From: Quercus robur
Taxonomy: Eukaryota; Streptophyta; Magnoliopsida; Fagales; Fagaceae
Direction: 5' to 3'
Length of the DNA: 64,000 nucleotides
Assembly (NCBI RefSeq): GCF_932294415.1
Contig: NC_065536.1
Location: forward strand, 58,095,854 to 58,159,853
Shown here piece by piece: positions 58,897-64,000 of the stretch; the stretch's first letter is position 1, and each line of letters starts with the position of its first letter. The notes under the pieces are model-generated. The model made no database searches, was not told the DNA's origin, and saw nothing but the letters and a program-made list of their open reading frames with translations. Position numbers and translations under genes: made by a program.

Positions 58897-59448
58897 ATGG
58901 CTCGTTCCTTTGCTCTATCCTTATCCGTCCTCGTTCCTTGGCTTTTCTTGAGTTTAGGCAGCTCACTTCAATTAGGTCTTAGTGTTGGAACCATGGCTCA
59001 TTCCGTGAGCCAAGAAAACTCCCCAACGTTGACCTATGATTATCAGGTCTTCGTTAGTTTTAGCGAAGATACCCACAAAAATTTTACCTGCCATCTCTTT
59101 GTTGCTTTAGATCGCAAAGGGATTCGTGTGTATAAATCAGAATTTATTCGGATTGAACAAATGAAGGCAATCGAGAAATCAAGGATTGCAGTTGTGGTGT
59201 TCTCTAAAAACTATGGTAATTCGGATTGGTGCCTGGATGAGCTGGTTAAGATCATGGAATGCAAAAGGCTGTTCAATCAAAGAGTGATCCCTATTTTTTA
59301 CGATGGGTCTCCTTCTGAAGTGCGAAAACAGGAGGGCGATTTCGCAGAGGCGCTACGGAATGGCCCTGAAGACAAGGTGAATAGTTGGAAGGTTGCTTTG
59401 ACGTACGTTGCAAGCTTGGCAGGCTCGCATTTGAATCCATATCGGTAA
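58897..59448 (+). CDS. TIR-domain protein, second of pair, BB loop shortened
   Basis: A 183-codon frame, clearly a duplicate of 56682-57281: the same MAR start, a hydrophobic segment (about 6-30), and a TIR domain from about 49. Conserved parts are YQVFVSF, SRIAVVVFSKNYGNSDWCLD with the catalytic-type Glu115, ELVKIMECKR, PIFYDGSPSEVRKQEGDFAEAL. Differences matter: the FRG-D-R motif is replaced by FSEDTHKN, alpha-A Ser-His reads Cys-His, and about eight residues of the BB loop (the DLPRGGEIG region) are missing between VYKSEF and MKAIEKS. The loop shapes the NADase pocket and self-association in plant TIRs, so this copy may be inactive or altered; that is inference. The frame also ends within a donor (CG|GTAA, exon 58897-59444, phase 2), exactly as in the sister gene. 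Confidence 0.75.
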   Translation: MARSFALSLSVLVPWLFLSLGSSLQLGLSVGTMAHSVSQENSPTLTYDYQVFVSFSEDTHKNFTCHLFVALDRKGIRVYKSEFIRIEQMKAIEKSRIAVVVFSKNYGNSDWCLDELVKIMECKRLFNQRVIPIFYDGSPSEVRKQEGDFAEALRNGPEDKVNSWKVALTYVASLAGSHLNPYR

Positions 59449-60505
59449 TATTATTTACATATGACTTTGTCGCTCTAATATTATTTACGTTGCAAGCTTC
59501 GCCTCTCTTCTTCATTCATTCCAGCCCTAATTTTCAACTATATAGAAATTTCTCTTTAAAACCCAAAAACCCTACGTGAAAACCTTTGAACTCTGAACAA
59601 CGCAAAGATTAAGAAAATAAAAGCAGTCTCCATAATCGTAAGTTGGAAAAAAAGATGCAGCCTCCGCTTCCTCCCGTAAATTTTGGCTTTAGGAGTTGGG
59701 GGGAGGAATAGGAATGCCTCTCCTACAAAAAATATGTTTTTAACTTCTGTTTTAATACCTGTACTCTTTTTCTCTCTTTCTTATATATCTGTTTTCGTTT
59801 TTTGATTTGGTTTAATCTGGCACTCCCATTGAATGTCTGGTAAACAAGTCCATGCAAAATCTGGATTTATAGTGGACTTGTAGTTGACATATGGATAACA
59901 TGCAGTAATGTTTAATGTTTAATGTTAAGGCTGCCTTTCTTTATATATATATATATATATATATCTCAATAGAAAAGCCTGCCAAAATATCATTCATAGA
60001 TCAACCACTATTACCTAAAAATGGTGGGACTTGATCGTAAAAGTACACATTCAAGCCGCAAAAGTTTGAAAGAGATTGAAATTCAAAGTTGTTAGTGGTT
60101 GATTTGTGTTGTTTTATAGTCATATATTTTAGGAAGACAATATTGTACTATTCTTTGATATATTTGCTTATTAGCATTTGTATATTAGAGGAAGCTTTCA
60201 AATAAATATTCTTAGGTTTTAGACATTTAAATTGAGATTTATTTGATTTTAAGTATCATTCTTTTGTGGACTATGTGATTTTTTTTTTTTTTTAAATTAA
60301 TTGGCAGATTTGAAATTAAAGTTGCAAAACAATCACATTAATTTTAGGAAAAAATATTTTTGTCTTTCAATTTATTACTAATGGTTCTTTTAACATTGCA
60401 ACATTTTTGTTTTTATTTATTTATTTATTTTTTGCTAAATATTTGGCTAAGTTTTCCTATTAAATTATAATGATATGATGATTATAGTAAATTAAATCAT
60501 AACTT
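59449..60505. other. Spacer after the second TIR exon; no NB-ARC exon
   Basis: AT-rich with a (TA)n run (59941-59964). No NB-ARC or LRR coding similarity seen on the plus strand. Nothing recognised. Confidence 0.55.
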
Positions 60506-60604
60506 ATACTCAATAACATTCCCGTGTATCGCACGAATTAGCGATGTGTGTGTGTGTATATATATACTCAATAGCATTCCCGTGCATCGCACGGGTTAGC
60601 GACT

Positions 60605-60606
<2 letters not shown>
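60506..60606 (+). mobile_element. Duplicated Helitron 3' ends
   Basis: Two direct copies of a Helitron-type terminus lie in tandem. The first (about 60506-60545, cattcccgtgtatcgcacg...ttagcgatg) is worn. The second (about 60568-60606) has a perfect hairpin CCCGTGCATCGCACGGG, then TTAGCGACTAG, followed by T. Short TG/TA microsatellites separate and follow them. The corresponding 5' TC end was not located upstream. Confidence 0.65.
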
Positions 60607-60636
<30 letters not shown>

Positions 60637-60784
60637 ATTTTTATTGATCATATGATCCATATATAATATTTTTTCTTTAAATGATCAAATATATAGTTTC
60701 ATATACAAATACAATAATAATAAATACTTATTAATAGTTATTAAATTTCTATTTAAACAAAAAATCATTTCATATTAAAGGATA

Positions 60785-60930
60785 AACTATATAGTTAGTC
60801 CTTAACCTTTACGTTGAATGTCAATTTGGTCCTTAATCTTTCAAATGTGCCAATTTGATCCTAACCTTTTAGTATAATGTCAAAATGGTTCATACTATTA
60901 AGTGGTGGATGGAAAATACTAACGTAACTA
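60785..60930 (+). mobile_element. One arm of a long-TIR (Mutator-like) element
   Basis: Phrases 'actatatagttagtccttaac', 'tcaatttggtccttaatc', 'tttgatcctaacctttt' and 'gtggatggaaaa' match the arm type at 14086 and 16430. No opposite arm was found before 61860. The following 61000-61800 region carries only small frames (such as 61248-61496) without a domain. Confidence 0.55.
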
Positions 60931-61855
60931 ACAGTCAAAATAAAATATAGGTTTTAGACTACATAAGACTGCTACTTGGACCGCTATGTCAACCACCTAA
61001 AATAAATAAATAAATAATGTGAGGCTGAATGTCCTTTTTATACTTTAGTGTTGTTCTATTTTCTAAAAACGTCATTTTTGTTTTTGTTTATTTTTTAATT
61101 TTGGTTTGGTCCTGATCAACGTGGCCTCTTATATATAGAAGCAAGAACGACCAATTATAACATGAAGATCTACACTTGTGTAATTGAAGTCCAAAGGTTG
61201 GATTTGTTCTTCAACAACCATGAATTCTTTAAACAACCCAACAAACTATGTCGTCACCAAGAAATCGTATCAACCCCATAAATTCCAAAGCCCATAACCG
61301 TAATCTCCAAAATCTGTCGCCTAATCCTCAAATCCATAAAAAAAAAAATAATAATAATAATAAAAAAACCCTTCGCCGTTTGATTGCTTTCTCTCTCTGG
61401 TTGTTCGGTCTTCTCCTCCACCTCTTTCTCTCTCTGACAACAAAGCTCACCTCTCAATTTCGTCGTTTGGCCGCTGCAACCACCACCTTGAATTAGCAAG
61501 ACGATTTTCATCCTCTAGTCGTTTGGCTGCCTTCCATGGCTGTCACCTTTGATGATGGGTCTTCCATGGTTGTTTAGTCCTTTGGTTGGTTGTTTATTAA
61601 TTGAAGGGAGGTGGAGGAGTTGATTTGGGTTTTTTGGCTCAGTTTAAGTTTTGTTGATATTGATTTAGGTTGTATCATGTATATGAAGGAGTTGATCTGG
61701 GAGAGAGAGGGGAAGATAAAAATTAGTGGGACGATCTGGGTTGAAAGGAACATAGACAGAGGAAGAAAGATTATAAAATAATAAATAATGAACAAGATAA
61801 TATTTTAAGAGTAGAGTATTGAGTTTTCTAAATTGGGGTATTTTTTATATATTTA
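60931..61855. other. Spacer, no gene supported
   Basis: Frames at 61248-61496 (plus) and 61254-61511 and 61574-61795 (minus) overlap one another and are rich in Asn/Lys, Ser or Leu from low-complexity DNA. I do not call a gene here. Confidence 0.5.
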
Positions 61856-61886
61856 CTAGTCGCTAACCCGTGCAATGCACGGGTAA
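61856..61886 (-). mobile_element. Helitron 3' end, minus orientation
   Basis: On the minus strand the hairpin CCCGTGCATTGCACGGG is followed by TTAGCGACTAG and then T, the same terminus as at 60568-60606. The body would extend to the right (61887 onward); its 5' TC end could not be placed, so only the terminus is annotated. Confidence 0.7.
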
Positions 61887-63317
61887 GATACTTTGAAATA
61901 TCTATTTAAATACATTGTATTCTCAAAGCTTTTCAAAAGAATATGCATGTTAACAACTTCTATCCTTTTCAGCTTCATTACAACTCATGTTGGAGAGAGA
62001 GAGAGAGATTGTACCTATCAAAGTATCTGTTTAAACTCCTCTTCTAAAAATATTCATCCATTGGATTCATAATAATGCCACAGACCCTACACAATAAACC
62101 ATATGCTCCAACCCTTTGATTACAGTGATCCTTTAATGACCATTGCTTCTGCCATTAAAGGATCATTCAAATTAAATTTCTTTGTCTAAGCTTCAACATA
62201 AGACTGCATTTCATCTCGAGCTGCTACCCCCAGAATTGAAGCACCTCGACATTTAAACTTGATGAGTCTGTAAACCAAAACATTTATGTCATACTGCTAT
62301 GTTGCACATATATATTTTTAATTACAAATTATCCTTGCACAAAAAGATCATTACCAGTACTTAATCTTAGCATGATTCTCCATGTAATATAGCAAAGAAA
62401 CAATTGGTAGATTATCCAGTCCTCTCCAACTATCTTATGGGTCTGTGCATTTATATTACAAATCATTTAACTTGCCTTTATGCTGTAAACTTGTAGTTGC
62501 TTCTTTCTGTAAATTATGCATGAATAAATATTACAATTATCTACTTCCTAGCATGTTCTCTTTAGATCAACCACACCATGGATCTCAAAGAAGGTGGTAT
62601 CCTTGACAAATGAAAACAATAACTTGGTAAATGCCCTCATCTCTTATAAACCAATTTTCGTTATTGCAGTTTAAACATACATTAACAGCCAAGATAAACA
62701 GTAAAGAAAATGAGAAACTAATAAACTACTTAAAAAACTTCTAGCTTAGTTGAGTATTTTCTGCACTTAATTTTGTGTTATTTCCTATCTCCAAGTCATC
62801 CAAAGAACCTGTCCCATCAGTGAATAATTCTTCCATTACTTATAAAAATTGTTTAAAGAAGAAGAGAAAGAACTAAATTGTACTACTAACATGCTGCTAA
62901 GTCAACAAAATTTTTAAGGGTACCACATAGTTCAACTCCTTCCACATCTTGGATTAATTTGATAACATTATATAAAGAAATTATGAACAAAGCATGAATG
63001 TAATGATTGATTGATGTGCACCAAATCATACCTAACATATAAAATGGAAATTTAAATTTATTTTTCTACCGTATTAAAATCTACTTACAAATCACTCTAA
63101 GAAAATTCCTTTATTCATGTCAAAGATTTTATAAACAATTTACAATTATGATACCTCATATTTCTAACCAACTAATTTTTAAAGTTAATTTTTATCAACT
63201 GAATGTGTCCATTGCATTCATAGCTGTGACTAAGAAATAGGGAGTACTAAATAGTTGAACCCATTTCTCTACAATCTCTCTGTTCTCCTTGTATCCATCT
63301 GATTTCTACACGGTATT
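61887..63317. other. Right flank; possible captured exon pieces, minus strand
   Basis: Probably the body of the minus-strand Helitron. Several short minus-strand open blocks look exon-like. At 62267-62186 an acceptor-like tttacag is followed by LIKFKCRGASILGVAARDEM and then an ending of SYVEA-stop. At 62835-62741 a block reads MEELFTDGTGSLDDLEIGNN. At about 62640-62545 another contains FVKDTTFFEIHGVVDLKRTC. I do not recognise the parent gene and cannot show that the pieces join. Helitrons often carry gene fragments, so capture is a fair guess. Confidence 0.3.
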
Positions 63318-63660
63318 TTATTTATTTATTATTTTTTTTTTTATAAATAACGATATTTCATAAAACAAAAGCCCCAGGTACATTAGGAGTGTACATGGAA
63401 AGATTTACATCAAGATCGAAAATTACAATGATCAAGCATAACAAAAAGATTAGAGCAAGAAAAAGAAGAGAAAGCAGAACACCAAGCAAACAAAGAGTGG
63501 AGGAGGAGAGATTTAATCTCAAGAGTCGACCGTTCCGTTCCGTTAAAGCATAAACCTTTCAAGAGATTTAATCTGACTTCTAAACAGTAATCTACACATA
63601 AACCTCTCATAAATTAATTGATTTACCTAATAAAGCTGGAGGTTCTGAGATTAGTCCATA
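63318..63660 (-). mobile_element. LINE 3' end, minus strand
   Basis: Read on the minus strand, a short C-terminal frame (63610-63410) ends with residues such as LEIKSLLLHSLFAWCSAFSS and SNLFVMLDHCNFRS, resembling the extreme C-terminus of plant LINE ORF2 proteins. It is followed by a trailer (tgtacctggggcttttgttt, then atgaaatatcg) and an A-rich tail (63318-63345, seen as T-rich on the plus strand). It is 5'-truncated as is usual for LINEs. Family assignment is from memory of such ends. Confidence 0.6.
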
Positions 63661-64000
63661 GAGATCCTAATTTTTGAAAGGTATTAGAAATAATGCATTG
63701 AGATATGGAAAACAAAAGGCACAATATTATAGAAAGTAAATTGACCTTCCTCACTATAGTGAAAAAAGCATCACATGCTCCAAAATAACGTTGAGGCACT
63801 CTAGCCAGTAATTTTCCTTTAGATTAAAGTTCAACTTTGACAATTTGCAATCTACACAACAGAACCAAATAAAAAAGAAGAAGAAAGGACCATTAAATAG
63901 TAAATAATCAAGTTGTGTCTCTCTTCAATAACTACTTAAAACCTAAAAAATTGAACATTAAGGAAAAATCTTAAAGATACAAACTTACCCTTATTGTATG
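63661..64000. other. Window end, nothing recognised
   Basis: AT-rich DNA to the edge of the window without a supported feature. Confidence 0.5.

Noticed and set aside
57282-64000. NB-ARC or LRR exons expected after a TIR exon
   Set aside because: No P-loop, GLPL or leucine-rich coding stretch seen in any plus frame; I therefore do not call full TNL genes.
1-64000. tRNA, rRNA genes or CRISPR-like arrays
   Set aside because: No cloverleaf-like gene, rRNA segment or regular spacer array was noticed; tRNA-like boxes at 12578 and 32025 belong to SINEs. A tRNA scan was not possible here.

Overview
This is AT-rich nuclear DNA from a flowering plant. Genes are split by short GT-AG introns, the families are plant-specific (WAT1/UMAMIT transporters, an MLP/Bet v 1 protein, plant TIR-domain immune genes), and the intergenic DNA is packed with small decayed transposable elements and homopolymer tracts. 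A woody eudicot, perhaps Fagales, is plausible from general impression only; the sequence alone does not name a species.

Layout. The left half (4.6-35.9 kb) is a same-strand tandem array of nodulin-MtN21/EamA (WAT1-related, UMAMIT) transporter genes. Four have intact seven-exon models (4685-8307, 9112-12238, 21243-23675, 26758-29837) and encode 350-353 aa proteins of the Arabidopsis At3g28050-like kind. A fifth copy (32516-35839) belongs to a different branch (At1g70260/UMAMIT36-RTP1-like) and is a pseudogene. The centre (36-54 kb) is gene-poor and holds one clear gene, a minus-strand two-exon MLP-like protein 423 (43914-44699). The right end holds two tandem TIR-domain genes (56682-57281 and 58897-59448) with hydrophobic N-termini and no visible NB-ARC or LRR exons.

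Mobile elements fill the rest, and several have exact boundaries and target-site duplications (TSDs). There are three non-autonomous hAT-like elements with GGGTC/GGCCC-rich ends and perfect 8-bp TSDs (2573-3632, 38563-39672, 58078-58784). A SINE with a perfect 12-bp TSD (12578-12743) is followed 18 bp later by a Helitron-like element (12762-13864), and a second Helitron lies inside an intron of the second transporter gene (11160-11453). A long-TIR Mutator-like element spans 14086-15140. Solo or fragmentary LTRs of one recurring family occur at 1-558, 16644-16850, 18024-18829 and 50190-50951. A tandem terminal-repeat retrotransposon in miniature (three 77-bp repeats and two 128-bp interiors, each with a tRNA-Met primer-binding site) lies at 48750-49236. 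LINE remains lie at 47985-48418, 54764-56346 and 63318-63660 (minus).

How the genes relate. The transporter array is a classic local duplication cluster: exons 3, 5 and 6 have identical lengths (114, 159 and 152 nt) in all four intact genes, while introns differ through element insertion. The TIR pair is likewise a local duplication, sharing 5' leader sequence and the same phase-2 exon end. I found no evidence of a wholly new biological system. The most unusual structures are the tandem miniature retroelement, the rearranged LINE at 54.8-56.3 kb, and the TIR pair whose splice donors overlap stop codons.
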